Shown: positions 20,698 through 29,423 of the stretch, one piece after another
Layout of the letters: the number at the start of each line of letters is the position of its first letter
How positions within the stretch are numbered: position 1 is the stretch's first letter
Assembly: GCA_018828125.1 (NCBI GenBank)
Contig: JAHJWB010000010.1
Coordinates: 1-64,000, forward strand
DNA: 64,000 bases
From: Gammaproteobacteria bacterium
GTDB taxonomy: Bacteria; Pseudomonadota; Gammaproteobacteria; Burkholderiales; Burkholderiaceae_C
Reading direction: 5' to 3'
Program-made: the position numbers and the translations under genes
Notes under the pieces: generated by a model
Told to the model about the DNA's origin: nothing
Database searches by the model: none
The model's input: the letters and a program-made list of their open reading frames with translations, nothing else

Positions 20698-21150
20698 TCA
20701 GGCGGTGGCAGCCTTGGCCTCTTCGTAAACGGCGCGGTAGCTGGTGGACAGCGCCGTCTTTTGCTTTTCCGTCAGCAGCTTGCCAGCCATCTGGAAGAAG
20801 CGGTGTTCCTCTTCCTTCAGGTGATGCTCCACCTTCTCCGCGAGCTTCTTGGCCAGGGGCAGCCATGTGGGGCTGGCGGGGTCGGCCTCTTCGAGCGATT
20901 CCACCAGTTCGTCGATCTGGTGGTGCTCGGAGATCGCGTGGCGCGAGAGGTCGACGCCTGCATCGTGTGCCATCAGCGGAATGTAGAAGTGCCGCTCTTC
21001 AGCAAGTTCATGCGCAGTCAGTTCCAGCTTGAACTGGGTGAACAGCTCTTGTCGCTCGGGAGTATCACCGCTGGTTTCAATGAGTTGGCGGTACAGCGCG
21101 CGTTGCACTTCATGGCTCTCGCGCAGGGTTTCAAAAATGTTGTCGCTCAT
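20698..21150 (-). CDS. Hemerythrin-like (HHE) domain protein
   Basis: A 150-residue all-helical protein with histidine/glutamate motifs spaced as in HHE cation-binding hemerythrins (RESHEVQ, LTAHELAEERHFYIPL, AISEHHQIDELVE, VEHHLKEEEHRFF). It would bind a di-iron centre and oxygen, or act as an iron/oxygen-related stress protein. I chose the ATG at 21150 (MSDNIFETL) because AGGAACC lies upstream; a longer frame to 21189 lacks support. It is convergent with the haem-motif diguanylate cyclase and 42 bases before the DUF1328 gene on the same strand, with which it may be co-transcribed. Confidence 0.85.
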   Translation of the reverse strand: MSDNIFETLRESHEVQRALYRQLIETSGDTPERQELFTQFKLELTAHELAEERHFYIPLMAHDAGVDLSRHAISEHHQIDELVESLEEADPASPTWLPLAKKLAEKVEHHLKEEEHRFFQMAGKLLTEKQKTALSTSYRAVYEEAKAATA

Positions 21151-21192
21151 GGGGGTTCCTGGTGGCCAGACGTTTATTGGGGGGTGCAATGT

Positions 21193-21378
21193 TTACTTCA
21201 GCACTTTGCGCGCCGCACCCACACCGAGTGCTGCCAGGACCACAAACAGCACAGCCAGAACGAGGAACAGCACAAATAACACCTTGGCGATACCCGCTGC
21301 ACCCGCAGCCACGCCGGTAAAGCCTAGGGCGCCGGCGACCAGGGAGATCAGGGCAAAAATGATGGCGTACTTCAACAT
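21193..21378 (-). CDS. DUF1328 small membrane protein
   Basis: A 61-residue, very hydrophobic protein ([20 protein letters not shown], then [12 protein letters not shown]) with two predicted membrane helices, matching the small DUF1328/YtjA family common in proteobacteria. Function unknown; relatives are often stress-induced. AAGGAGC precedes the start at 21378. The frame runs further upstream, but only this part matches the family. It is upstream of the hemerythrin-like gene on the same strand. Confidence 0.85.
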   Translation of the reverse strand: MLKYAIIFALISLVAGALGFTGVAAGAAGIAKVLFVLFLVLAVLFVVLAALGVGAARKVLK

Positions 21379-21535
21379 GGGGCGCTCCTTGCAAGGTGTA
21401 GATGCAGCGGTGCGCTGCGTTCGGTACAGATGAAGGTAACGATACCCAGCAAGCGCAAATTGCTCCGTCGGCAAGGTCGGTAACCGTTCGTAGGAGGGCG
21501 CCGATGGTGGTGGTTGCAACATGTGCCATGCCCAT

Positions 21536-21586
21536 ACAAAAAGGCCCACGGAGCCGTCCTTCTCTGGACGTTTCCGTGGGCCTTCA
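21536..21586 (-). terminator. metK transcription terminator
   Basis: Outer stem AAGGCCCACGGA/TCCGTGGGCCTT with an inner GTCC/GGAC hairpin, followed on the minus strand by TTTTT. It lies 41 bases beyond the metK stop codon. Confidence 0.85.
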
Positions 21587-21626
21587 AGGAACCCTTGTAA
21601 TTTGCAGCGCCGTTCGCGCCGTTGGT

Positions 21627-22808
21627 TTACAGCCCGGCAGCAGCGCGAAGCGCAGCCGCCTTGTCTGTCTTTTCCCAGGAAAATTCGGGCTCTTCACGCC
21701 CGAAATGGCCGTATGCCGCGGTCTTTTCATAGATGGGGCGAAGCAGGTCCAGCATCTGGATGATGCCCTTGGGGCGCAGGTCGAAATGCTCGCGCACCAG
21801 TGCGGCCAGGCGTTCGTCCGATACCACGCCGGTGCCTTCGGTGTAGACCGTGATGTTCATGGGTTCGGCCACGCCAATGGCATACGCCACCTGGATCTGG
21901 CACTGGCGCGCCAGGCCTGCGGCCACGATGTTCTTGGCCACGTAGCGTGCGGCGTAGGCGGCCGAGCGGTCCACCTTGGTTGGGTCCTTGCCGCTGAAGG
22001 CGCCACCGCCGTGGGGGCAGGCACCGCCATAGGTGTCCACAATGATCTTGCGGCCGGTCAGGCCGCAGTCGCCTTGCGGGCCGCCGATGACAAAGCGGCC
22101 GGTGGGGTTGATCAGGTAGCGCGTGTCCTGCAGCCACTCCTTGGGCAGCACGGGCTTGATGATCTCTTCGACGATGGCTTCGGTGAACGAGGCCTTCATC
22201 TTGGTTTGCGTCTCGCTCTGGTCAGGATGGTGCTGGGTGGAGAGCACCACGGTGTCGATGCTGTGGGGCTTGCCGTCCACATAGCGCATCGTCACCTGGC
22301 TCTTGGCGTCGGGGCGCAAAAAGGGCAGGCGGCCGTCCTTGCGCAGCTGGGCCTGGCGCTCCACGAGGCGGTGCGCGTAGTAGATCGGCGCGGGCATCAG
22401 TTCGGGCGTCTCGTCGCAAGCGTAGCCGAACATCAGGCCCTGGTCGCCGGCACCGGTGTTCAGGTGGTCGTCGCTCGCGTGGTCCACGCCTTGGGCGATG
22501 TCGTTGGACTGCTTGTCGTACGCCACCAGCACGGCACAGCCCTTGTAGTCGATGCCGTAGTCGGTGTTGTCGTAGCCGATGCGCTTGATGGTGTCGCGCG
22601 CGACCTGGATGTAGTCCACATGCGCGTTGGTGGTGATCTCGCCCGCCAGCACCACGAGGCCTGTGTTGGTCAGCGTTTCAGCGGCGACGCGGCTGCGGGG
22701 GTCTTCTTTGAAGATCGCATCGAGGATCGCGTCAGAGATCTGATCTGCCACCTTGTCGGGGTGGCCTTCAGAGACGGATTCCGAGGTAAAGAGAAAGTCG
22801 TTCGCCAT
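21627..22808 (-). CDS. metK: S-adenosylmethionine synthetase
   Basis: Makes S-adenosylmethionine from methionine and ATP in the cytoplasm. The 393-residue length is typical, with the N-terminal [16 protein letters not shown]-binding segment, [12 protein letters not shown] in the middle and [20 protein letters not shown] near the C-terminus. An AGGAG site is placed just before the start. It has its own terminator and is divergent from the two lipid A acyltransferase genes, an arrangement I recognise from other Burkholderiales. The 132-base leader contains a small GGGC-AAC-GCCC hairpin but no SAM or SAH riboswitch that I could match. Confidence 0.97.
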   Translation of the reverse strand: MANDFLFTSESVSEGHPDKVADQISDAILDAIFKEDPRSRVAAETLTNTGLVVLAGEITTNAHVDYIQVARDTIKRIGYDNTDYGIDYKGCAVLVAYDKQSNDIAQGVDHASDDHLNTGAGDQGLMFGYACDETPELMPAPIYYAHRLVERQAQLRKDGRLPFLRPDAKSQVTMRYVDGKPHSIDTVVLSTQHHPDQSETQTKMKASFTEAIVEEIIKPVLPKEWLQDTRYLINPTGRFVIGGPQGDCGLTGRKIIVDTYGGACPHGGGAFSGKDPTKVDRSAAYAARYVAKNIVAAGLARQCQIQVAYAIGVAEPMNITVYTEGTGVVSDERLAALVREHFDLRPKGIIQMLDLLRPIYEKTAAYGHFGREEPEFSWEKTDKAAALRAAAGL

Positions 22809-22940
22809 TTGAATAAACTCCTGTGTTCCGGCATTTGGGGCGTTGCCCTCACCCCGAAGGAGCTTTGGCGAACGCTTTAGCAGATTTTTTTAACGTCGCC
22901 CTGCAAGTTGCTCATTTAACTCAGCGACCCCGTTATTTTA

Positions 22941-23795
22941 ATGCCAGTCGTCTTTCGATTCTTTTCCGTGTTTCCACTGTGGTTGCTGCACGCAATGGGT
23001 GCGGCCATGGGGTGGGTGGCGTTTGTCGCGTCGCCAACATATCGGCGTCGCTTTCTTGCCAACTCTGCGCTGGCCGGTTATTCGTTTGGCGCAGTGCGCG
23101 CTGCCGTCGGCCACGCGGGCCGCATGGTGGCGGAGTTGCCTCGCTTGTGGTTGGGGGCGCCGATGCCGTGTCGCATCGAGGGCGCAGCCTGCGTGGAGCA
23201 GGCCTATGCCGCGGGGCGCGGCATTCTCTACCTCACGCCGCACCAGGGGTGTTTTGAACTCTCTGCCCAAGCCGCCGCGCGGCGGTGGAGCGCCGAGCGC
23301 GGCCCCATCACCGTGCTGTACCGCCCGGCACGCCAGGCCTGGTTGGCCAAGGTGATGGAGACCGCCCGCAATCGCCCGGGCATGCTGGCCGTGCCCACCA
23401 CGTTGGCGGGCGTGCGGCAGATGATCAAGGCGCTGCGCCGGGGCGAGGCCGTGGGCCTGCTGCCTGACCAGGTGCCACCAGATGGCCAGGGCCACTGGGC
23501 GCCTTTTTTTGGCCGCGATGCCTACACCATGACGCTGGCAGTGCGGCTGGCCCAGCAGACCGGCGCTGCCGTGGTGCTGGTGCGTTGCGAGCGGCTGTCC
23601 TGGGGGCGTGGTTTTGTCACCCATTTCGAGCCGTTGGTGCAACCGCTGTCGGACCAGCTGGACGCTGCCGTGGTGCAAATCAATCAGGCCATGGAACACC
23701 TCATCCGCCAGTGCCCTGAACAGTATCTGTGGGGCTACGCCCGCTACAAGCAACCCCGCGTGGACGCCTCGGCCGCGCCAGGAGCGTCCGCATGA
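22941..23795 (+). CDS. Lipid A lauroyl/myristoyl acyltransferase (LpxL/HtrB family)
   Basis: An inner-membrane enzyme that adds a secondary acyl chain to lipid A. The 284-residue protein has an N-terminal membrane anchor (FFSVFPLWLLHAMGAAMGWV), the HX4E catalytic motif (TPHQGCFELS) and the LLPDQVPPDGQG segment of the family. It is the first of two tandem paralogues, overlapping the second by four bases (ATGA), so the pair is translationally coupled. Divergent from metK. Which acyl position it modifies cannot be deduced. Confidence 0.9.
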   Translation: MPVVFRFFSVFPLWLLHAMGAAMGWVAFVASPTYRRRFLANSALAGYSFGAVRAAVGHAGRMVAELPRLWLGAPMPCRIEGAACVEQAYAAGRGILYLTPHQGCFELSAQAAARRWSAERGPITVLYRPARQAWLAKVMETARNRPGMLAVPTTLAGVRQMIKALRRGEAVGLLPDQVPPDGQGHWAPFFGRDAYTMTLAVRLAQQTGAAVVLVRCERLSWGRGFVTHFEPLVQPLSDQLDAAVVQINQAMEHLIRQCPEQYLWGYARYKQPRVDASAAPGASA

Positions 23796-24661
23796 CCGGC
23801 CGCCTGGGGGTGTGGTTCATGAGCGTGTTGGCGCTGCTGCCACTGCCCGTGTTGCGTGGCATGGGCTGGGTGCTGGGGCAGGTGGCGTATGTGCTGGTGG
23901 TGCGGCGGCGCAAGGTGGCGCTGCGCAATCTGACACTGTGTTTCCCGGACTGGACCGAGGCGCGCCGCCGTGCCGTGGCACGCGCCAATTTTGTGGTGTT
24001 TTGCCAGGCCTGGCTGGACCGAAGCTGGCTCTGGGCGGCACCGCGCGCCGTGGTGGAACGGCGCGTGCGCCTGGCTGGTGCGGTGCACGAACTGGACGGC
24101 GACACGCCCACCATTCTGTTCGCGCCGCACTTTTATGGCATGGACGCAGGCGGCCTGGCGCTGCCACTGAACACCGGCCGTGCGTTCACGTCCATCTTTG
24201 CCACCCATCCGGACCCGGCGGTCGATGGCTGGTTCATGGCCGGGCGCCAGCGCTTTGGCGATGTGCGCATGCTCAACCGCTCCGACGGCGTCAAACCCAT
24301 CATCTCCAACTTGCGCAAGGGCGGCCTGTTGTACCTGCTGCCCGACATGGACTATGGCCGCAACGATTCAGTGTTTGTGCCGTTCTATGGGGTGACGGCG
24401 GCCACCATCCCGTCGCTGTCGCGGTTTGCGCGGCTGGGGCGTGCCAAGGTGGTGGGTGTGTATTCGCGCATGACGCCCACCGGCTACGTGGCCGAGGTGT
24501 CACCGGCGTGGACCGATTACCCCACCGACGATGCAGAGGCGGACACCGTGCGCATGAACCGTGAGTTGCAGGCCGTCATCGACACCATGCCCGAGCAGTA
24601 CTACTGGGTGCACAAGCGTTTCAAGACACGTCCGGACGACGAGCCGTCCGTGTATTCTTGA
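23792..24661 (+). CDS. Lipid A acyltransferase, second paralogue
   Basis: A 289-residue member of the LpxL/LpxM family with an N-terminal hydrophobic segment and the HX4D catalytic motif (FAPHFYGMDAGG), followed by LLYLLPDMDYG. The start at 23792 overlaps the previous stop codon and has AGGAGCG upstream; earlier in-frame starts would run through the upstream gene. It presumably adds the other secondary acyl chain of lipid A. Its stop codon touches the REP-like element that follows. I would expect dapF next in this neighbourhood; it is not here. Confidence 0.9.
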   Translation: MTGRLGVWFMSVLALLPLPVLRGMGWVLGQVAYVLVVRRRKVALRNLTLCFPDWTEARRRAVARANFVVFCQAWLDRSWLWAAPRAVVERRVRLAGAVHELDGDTPTILFAPHFYGMDAGGLALPLNTGRAFTSIFATHPDPAVDGWFMAGRQRFGDVRMLNRSDGVKPIISNLRKGGLLYLLPDMDYGRNDSVFVPFYGVTAATIPSLSRFARLGRAKVVGVYSRMTPTGYVAEVSPAWTDYPTDDAEADTVRMNRELQAVIDTMPEQYYWVHKRFKTRPDDEPSVYS

Positions 24662-24722
24662 AAATTTGAGCCAAATCGGTCGCTAGCGCTTGTCTATCAA
24701 GCGCTGATAGCTATGATTTTGA
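24660..24722 (-). repeat. REP-like element, copy 5
   Basis: Arms AGCGCTT and AAGCGCT around GTCTATC, then GATAGCTATGATTTTG. It fills the gap between the acyltransferase stop and the alpha/beta hydrolase stop. The hydrolase's TAG stop and last residues (QSKS) are encoded within the element flank. Confidence 0.82.
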
Positions 24723-25631
24723 TTGCAGAAAGTGCTGCAGTTCCTGGGCAACGCGCTCGGGGTGCTCGTGCACGATCCAGTGCGATGCCTGCTCCACCTG
24801 CCGCAATTGCAGCTGCGGCACCCAGCCTGGCAGGCCATCCAGCAAGCCAGGAAGCAATGCGGGGTCGTCCATGCCCCACACCACCAAGGTGGGCACCAGC
24901 ACCGTCAACATGGATTCGGGCAGGTTGATGGCCTGGGCTCCGGGGTCGCCCTCGCGCGGCGGGCGGATGGGGCTGGCACGGTAGTAGTTGCAGGCGCCGG
25001 TCAGGCCCTGCTGCCACAGGTCGCGGTACTGGCCGCGCACGCTGTCGGTCAGCCACGCAGGTGCGCTGCCATCCGGGGCGTTGAAAAAGGCAAAAAGGCG
25101 GCGAAAGTCGTCTTCAGCCAGCAGCGCCTCGGCGTCGGGCCTGCACAGAAAGTGCATGTACTGACTGCCTGCCTGCTGCGCGGCGTTGTGGGAAAGCTCT
25201 CGTACAAAGGCACCCGGGTGGGGGGAATTGATGATGGCCAGCCGCTTCATCAGCTGCGGCTGCTGGTTGGCCAGGTTCCAGGCCACGGCGCCGCCCCAGT
25301 CGTGCGCAATCAGGCACTCGAGCGCGCTGCCTGGGCATTCGTGGGCAATGAGGGCCACCAAGTCCTGGACCAGATGCTTGGCGCGGTAGGCTTCCACCTC
25401 CGCAGGGCTGCTGGAGGGCCCAAATCCGCGCAAGTAAGGTGCCACGCAGCGGTAGCCGCCGTTTTCGGGGCGCGCAAAGTGCGCAAGCTGCTCGTCCCAG
25501 ATGAAAGCGCCCTCGGGGAATCCATGCAGAAACAGCAGCACGGGGCGGCCTGCCGCGCCGCTGGTGCGGCAGTGCAGGGTGGTTCCGTGGGGCAGGAGTA
25601 CGGTGTCGGTTTGAATCATGGCGCTACGCAT
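24711..25631 (-). CDS. Alpha/beta hydrolase (epoxide hydrolase-like)
   Basis: A 306-residue alpha/beta-hydrolase-fold enzyme. FLHGFPEGAFIWDEQL is the oxyanion-hole region (HGFP), AHDWGGAVAW holds the nucleophile aspartate as in epoxide hydrolases and haloalkane dehalogenases, and WGMDDPALLPG and ASHWIVHEHP carry the acid and the catalytic histidine. Substrate unknown. Two starts are possible: 25631 (MRSAMIQ) and 25619 (MIQTDTV); neither has a good ribosome-binding site, and the first touches a REP-like element. Both ends of this gene abut such elements. Confidence 0.85.
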   Translation of the reverse strand: MRSAMIQTDTVLLPHGTTLHCRTSGAAGRPVLLFLHGFPEGAFIWDEQLAHFARPENGGYRCVAPYLRGFGPSSSPAEVEAYRAKHLVQDLVALIAHECPGSALECLIAHDWGGAVAWNLANQQPQLMKRLAIINSPHPGAFVRELSHNAAQQAGSQYMHFLCRPDAEALLAEDDFRRLFAFFNAPDGSAPAWLTDSVRGQYRDLWQQGLTGACNYYRASPIRPPREGDPGAQAINLPESMLTVLVPTLVVWGMDDPALLPGLLDGLPGWVPQLQLRQVEQASHWIVHEHPERVAQELQHFLQSKS

Positions 25632-25688
25632 TTAATAGCTGCTAGCGCTTTATGGATAAGCGCTAGGGTTTAATTTGACTGAATATCC
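25631..25688 (+). repeat. REP-like element, copy 6
   Basis: TTTAATAGCTG flank, then a perfect 9-bp stem, CTAGCGCTT/AAGCGCTAG, around TATGGAT (25642-25666), and TAATTTGACTGAATAT. It lies between engB and the hydrolase gene. The engB stop codon and last codons are inside its flank. Confidence 0.85.
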
Positions 25689-26419
25689 TCAGGCGCATCG
25701 AGCGATGGGGGCTCATTGACCGGGGCGGACGCTGCATCGGCAGTCGCTTGCTCCGGGTGCGCCCACTGCCACAGCAACTGCGCCACCTCGTCCACGCCTT
25801 GTTTCTTGAGGGCCGAGAACATCATCACCTCTCCACCGCCCGCATTCAGTCGCGTAATCGACAGGATCTTGGCCTGCTCTGATCGTGTGAGCTTGTCGGC
25901 CTTGGTCAGCACGATCAGGAATTTGAGGCCCTCTTCCACCCGTGGGCGCAGCACTTCGAGCAGGGCTTCGTCCAGTTCCGTCAACCCAAGGCGTGGGTCG
26001 CACAGCAGGACAATGCCCGTCAGCCCTGGGCGGCTGACCAGGTAATTGACCATCACCTGCTGCCAGCGCACCTTGTCGGACCGCGACACCTTGGCGTAGC
26101 CGTAGCCGGGCAGATCCGCCAGCACCGCATCGGTCACACCATGTTTGCCCAAAGAAAAAAGGTTGATGTGCTGCGTGCGGCCTGGTCTTTTGGAGGCGAA
26201 GGCCAGCTGCTTTTGCTGGGTGAGCGTGTTGATACAGGTGGATTTGCCCGCGTTGGAACGGCCCACAAAGGCGATCTCCGGCACGTGGATGGGCGGCAGG
26301 TGATGCAACTGCGCAGCGGTCGTCAGGAACCTGGCGGTATGCATCCAGCCCATGGCGATCTTGGCGTCAGGTGCGGGCGGAAGGGAGCCAGCAACTGGCG
26401 CGGTGGGGGATGTCGTCAT
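25670..26419 (-). CDS. engB: Ribosome biogenesis GTPase EngB/YihA
   Basis: A 249-residue GTP-binding protein of the EngB family, needed for 50S ribosomal subunit assembly. G-motifs are visible: G1 GRSNAGKST, G3 DLPGYGYAKV, G4 TKADK and the SALKKQGVDE G5 region. It is longer than E. coli EngB because of about 35 extra N-terminal residues and a low-complexity C-terminal tail; the last residues (DIQSN) come from the REP-like element. It is divergent from cytochrome c4, a neighbourhood I recognise from other betaproteobacteria. Confidence 0.93.
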   Translation of the reverse strand: MTTSPTAPVAGSLPPAPDAKIAMGWMHTARFLTTAAQLHHLPPIHVPEIAFVGRSNAGKSTCINTLTQQKQLAFASKRPGRTQHINLFSLGKHGVTDAVLADLPGYGYAKVSRSDKVRWQQVMVNYLVSRPGLTGIVLLCDPRLGLTELDEALLEVLRPRVEEGLKFLIVLTKADKLTRSEQAKILSITRLNAGGGEVMMFSALKKQGVDEVAQLLWQWAHPEQATADAASAPVNEPPSLDAPEDIQSN

Positions 26420-26491
26420 GGGAAGTTGGGAGAGAAAGAACCATCATTGTAGAATCGCGAGGTTTTGCGCACATAAACACAGACCCTCGAT

Positions 26492-27133
26492 ATGAAGTTG
26501 CTCGCCTCTTTGCTGACGGCTGCCATCTTGGCAGCACCTGTTTTTTCGGCCTATGCAGCAGGGGAAACTCCTGCGGCGCCACCCAAGGCGGCCAAACCGG
26601 ATCTCGTCAAGGGCGAGGCCAGCTACACCGCGGTGTGTGCGGCCTGCCACGGCGCAGATGGCAACTCGGCCATTGCCGCCAACCCCAAACTGTCGCAGCA
26701 GCACCCAGAGTATCTGGTCAAGCAACTGCACGAATTCAAGTCCGGCAAGCGCAACAACGCCATCATGAAGGGCTTTGCTTCGGCCCTCAGCGATGACGAC
26801 ATGAAGAACATTGCCTACTGGGTAGCTTCCAAGGCCGCCAAGCCCGGGTTTGCCAAAGAAAAAGAACTGGTCTCGCTGGGCGAGCGCATCTACCGCGGTG
26901 GCATTGCCGACCGCCAGATTGCGGCGTGCGCGGGTTGCCACAGCCCCAACGGTGCTGGTATTCCTGCCCAATATCCTCGACTGTCGGGCCAGCATGCCGA
27001 CTACACAGTGGCACAGCTGAACATGTTCCGCGATGGTTCGCGTGCCAACAGCACGCAGATGACCCAGGTTGCTGCCAAGCTGAACGACAAGGAAATCAAG
27101 GCTGTGGCGGACTACATCGCTGGCCTGCGCTGA
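26492..27133 (+). CDS. Dihaem cytochrome c4-type protein
   Basis: A 213-residue periplasmic electron carrier: an N-terminal signal peptide (LLASLLTAAILAAPVFSAYA) followed by two cytochrome c domains, each with a CxxCH motif (CAACH near residue 49, CAGCH near residue 146) and a downstream methionine ligand region. The tandem layout and size are those of cytochrome c4, which feeds electrons to terminal oxidases. A hairpin terminator follows, then the ResB/CcsA genes that would attach its haems. The ribosome-binding site is poor. Confidence 0.92.
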   Translation: MKLLASLLTAAILAAPVFSAYAAGETPAAPPKAAKPDLVKGEASYTAVCAACHGADGNSAIAANPKLSQQHPEYLVKQLHEFKSGKRNNAIMKGFASALSDDDMKNIAYWVASKAAKPGFAKEKELVSLGERIYRGGIADRQIAACAGCHSPNGAGIPAQYPRLSGQHADYTVAQLNMFRDGSRANSTQMTQVAAKLNDKEIKAVADYIAGLR

Positions 27134-27203
27134 TTGATCACTGTCAAACGGTGGCCTGGTTGACCGGGTCGCACGGAACCTACCGCCAATAACAAACCCA
27201 AAA

Positions 27204-27241
27204 CGGGCGGGTCCATCGATCAGATGGCCCCGCCCTTTTTC
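27204..27241 (+). terminator. Terminator after the cytochrome c4 gene
   Basis: Stem GGGCGGG(T)CCATC/GATGG(CC)CCGCCC followed by TTTTT; it separates the cytochrome gene from resB. Confidence 0.85.
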
Positions 27242-27269
27242 TTTCGCGCCCCGTTGCCCCTTTTCATTC

Positions 27270-29423
27270 ATGTCCGACAACACCCAAGGCCTTAGCCTGA
27301 AGTCTGGCTCCCAGGCCCTGCGCGCCGGGGTCGAACTGCTGTCCTCCATGCGGTTCGCCATCTCGCTGCTGACGGTGATCTGCATTGCCTCGGTGATCGG
27401 CACGGTGCTCAAGCAACACGAACCGGCGGCCAACTACGTCAACCAGTTCGGCCCGTTCTGGGCGGAGCTGTTTGCGGCGATCCAGCTCAATGCGGTGTAC
27501 AGCGCTTGGTGGTTCCTGTTGATTCTGGCGTTTCTGGTGCTCAGCACCTCGCTGTGTATTGCCCGCAACACGCCCAAGATCCTGGTCGACCTCAAGGTCT
27601 ACAAGGAGAACATTCGCGAGCAGAGCCTGAAAGCCTTTCACCACAAGGCCGAGGCCGAACTGCCCCAAAGCGCCGAAGCCGAAGCACGCCGCATTGGCAC
27701 GATGCTGGCCGGTGGCGGCTGGAAGGTGCGCCTGCAGCAACGTGACACCGCCGCAGGCCCGGGTGCCGGCTGGATGGTGGCCGCCAAGGCGGGTGCGGCC
27801 AACAAGCTCGGTTACATTGCTGCGCACAGTGCCATCGTGTTGGTATGCGTGGGCGGCTTGCTGGACGGCGACTTGATCGTCCGGGCGCAGATGCTGCTGG
27901 GCGGCAAGTCGGTCTACACCGGTGGCGGTCTGATCGCCGACGTGAAGCCCGAGCACCGCCTGTCCGAGCGCAATCCTACGTTCCGGGGCAACCTGCTAGT
28001 GGCCGAAGGCACGCAGTCGAGCACGGCCATCCTCAACCAGTCCGACGGAGTCCTGCTGCAGGACTTGCCGTTTGCCATCGAGCTCAAGAAGTTCATCGTC
28101 GAGCATTACTCCACCGGCATGCCCAAGCTGTTCGCGAGCGAGATCATCATCCACGACAAGGCGACCGGCGAGAAAACCCCCGCGCGCGTGGAGGTGAACC
28201 ACCCGGCCAGCTACAAAGGCATCGAGATCTACCAGTCGAGCTTTGACGACGGCGGCTCGCTTCTGAAGCTTCGCGGCGTGCCCATGGTGGCGGGCGCAAA
28301 GCCCATTGACGTGGAAGGGGTGGTGGGCAACTCCACCCAGCTCACCAACAACGGGGGGGCTGCGGGCAGCGACACGCTGACGCTGGAGTTCACCGCGCTG
28401 CGCACCATCAACGTAGAAAATTTTGCCGATGCGGGCCCCGGAAACACGGGTGTGGATGTGCGCAAGGTGGATCTGCGGGAATCTGTCGAGTCGCGCCTGG
28501 GTGCCGCCAACAAAACGGTCACCAAGAAAGAGTTGCGCAATGTCGGCCCCAGCGTGAGCTACAAGCTGCGGGATGCTGCTGGCCAGGCACGGGAGTTCCA
28601 CAACTACATGCTGCCCGTGGACACGGGCGATGGCGTGCCAGTGTTCCTGCTGGGTGTGCGCGAAACCCCGTCCGAGCCCTTCCGTTATCTGCGGGTACCG
28701 GCCGATGACAAGGGCGGCATGGACGGCTTTTTGCGCATGAAAACGCTGCTGGCCAACCCTGATGCGCGCGAGCAGGCAGTGCGTCGCTATGTGTCGCAGG
28801 CCATTGATGCGTCGCGCCCCGACCTCGCAGACCAGCTTCAGCAATCTGCATCGCGCGCGCTGGCCCTTTTTGCGGGCCAGGGCATGGTCGATGGCAAGCC
28901 CACCGGCGGTTTGCAGGCCGTGTCGGATTTCATGGAAGCCAACGTGCCCGAGGCTGAGCGCGCCCGCGCGGGCGAGGTGCTGGTGCGCATCTTGAACGGC
29001 ACCTTGTTTGAGGTGGCCCAGCTCTCGCGCCAGCGCGCGGGGCTTCCCGCCCTGCCGCAGGACGACCAGACCCAGGGCTTCATGACCCAGGCGGTGCTCT
29101 CGCTCAGCGACGCCCAGATTTACCCCGCGCCGCTGGCGTTTGAACTGAAAGACTTCACCCAGGTGCAGGCCAGCGTGTTCCAGGTGGCGCGAGCCCCCGG
29201 CAAAAACATTGTCTATTTGGGCTGCGCCTTGTTGATCCTGGGCATTTTTGCCATGCTCTACGTGCGCGAACGTCGCATCTGGGTCTGGCTGGCACCGCAG
29301 GACGGCCGCACCCACGCCACCATGGCCTTGTCGACCAACCGCAAGACCATGGACGGCGACCAGGAGTTTGTCCAGCTCGCACAGAAACTGATCGGGGCTG
29401 CGCCCCGCGAAGGCAAAGCATGA
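27270..29423 (+). CDS. resB: Cytochrome c biogenesis protein ResB
   Basis: System II (Ccs) cytochrome c maturation component that works with CcsA to deliver and attach haem in the periplasm. The 717-residue protein has N-terminal membrane helices (RFAISLLTVICIASVIGTVL and WWFLLILAFLVLSTSLCIAR), a third helix near residue 170, a large periplasmic domain and a last helix near residue 655 (VYLGCALLILGIFAMLYVRE). This matches the beta-proteobacterial ResB layout. It overlaps ccsA by four bases. Confidence 0.93.
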   Translation: MSDNTQGLSLKSGSQALRAGVELLSSMRFAISLLTVICIASVIGTVLKQHEPAANYVNQFGPFWAELFAAIQLNAVYSAWWFLLILAFLVLSTSLCIARNTPKILVDLKVYKENIREQSLKAFHHKAEAELPQSAEAEARRIGTMLAGGGWKVRLQQRDTAAGPGAGWMVAAKAGAANKLGYIAAHSAIVLVCVGGLLDGDLIVRAQMLLGGKSVYTGGGLIADVKPEHRLSERNPTFRGNLLVAEGTQSSTAILNQSDGVLLQDLPFAIELKKFIVEHYSTGMPKLFASEIIIHDKATGEKTPARVEVNHPASYKGIEIYQSSFDDGGSLLKLRGVPMVAGAKPIDVEGVVGNSTQLTNNGGAAGSDTLTLEFTALRTINVENFADAGPGNTGVDVRKVDLRESVESRLGAANKTVTKKELRNVGPSVSYKLRDAAGQAREFHNYMLPVDTGDGVPVFLLGVRETPSEPFRYLRVPADDKGGMDGFLRMKTLLANPDAREQAVRRYVSQAIDASRPDLADQLQQSASRALALFAGQGMVDGKPTGGLQAVSDFMEANVPEAERARAGEVLVRILNGTLFEVAQLSRQRAGLPALPQDDQTQGFMTQAVLSLSDAQIYPAPLAFELKDFTQVQASVFQVARAPGKNIVYLGCALLILGIFAMLYVRERRIWVWLAPQDGRTHATMALSTNRKTMDGDQEFVQLAQKLIGAAPREGKA

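Noticed and set aside
21480..21505. Second SigF-like promoter, GTAACC-N16-CGAT
   Set aside because: The -10 element deviates (CGAT), and the plus-strand direction leads into the metK antisense side with no gene to drive.
22809..22940. Possible SAM or SAH riboswitch in the metK leader
   Set aside because: Only a small GGGC-AAC-GCCC hairpin was found; the conserved cores of the SAM and SAH classes I know do not match.
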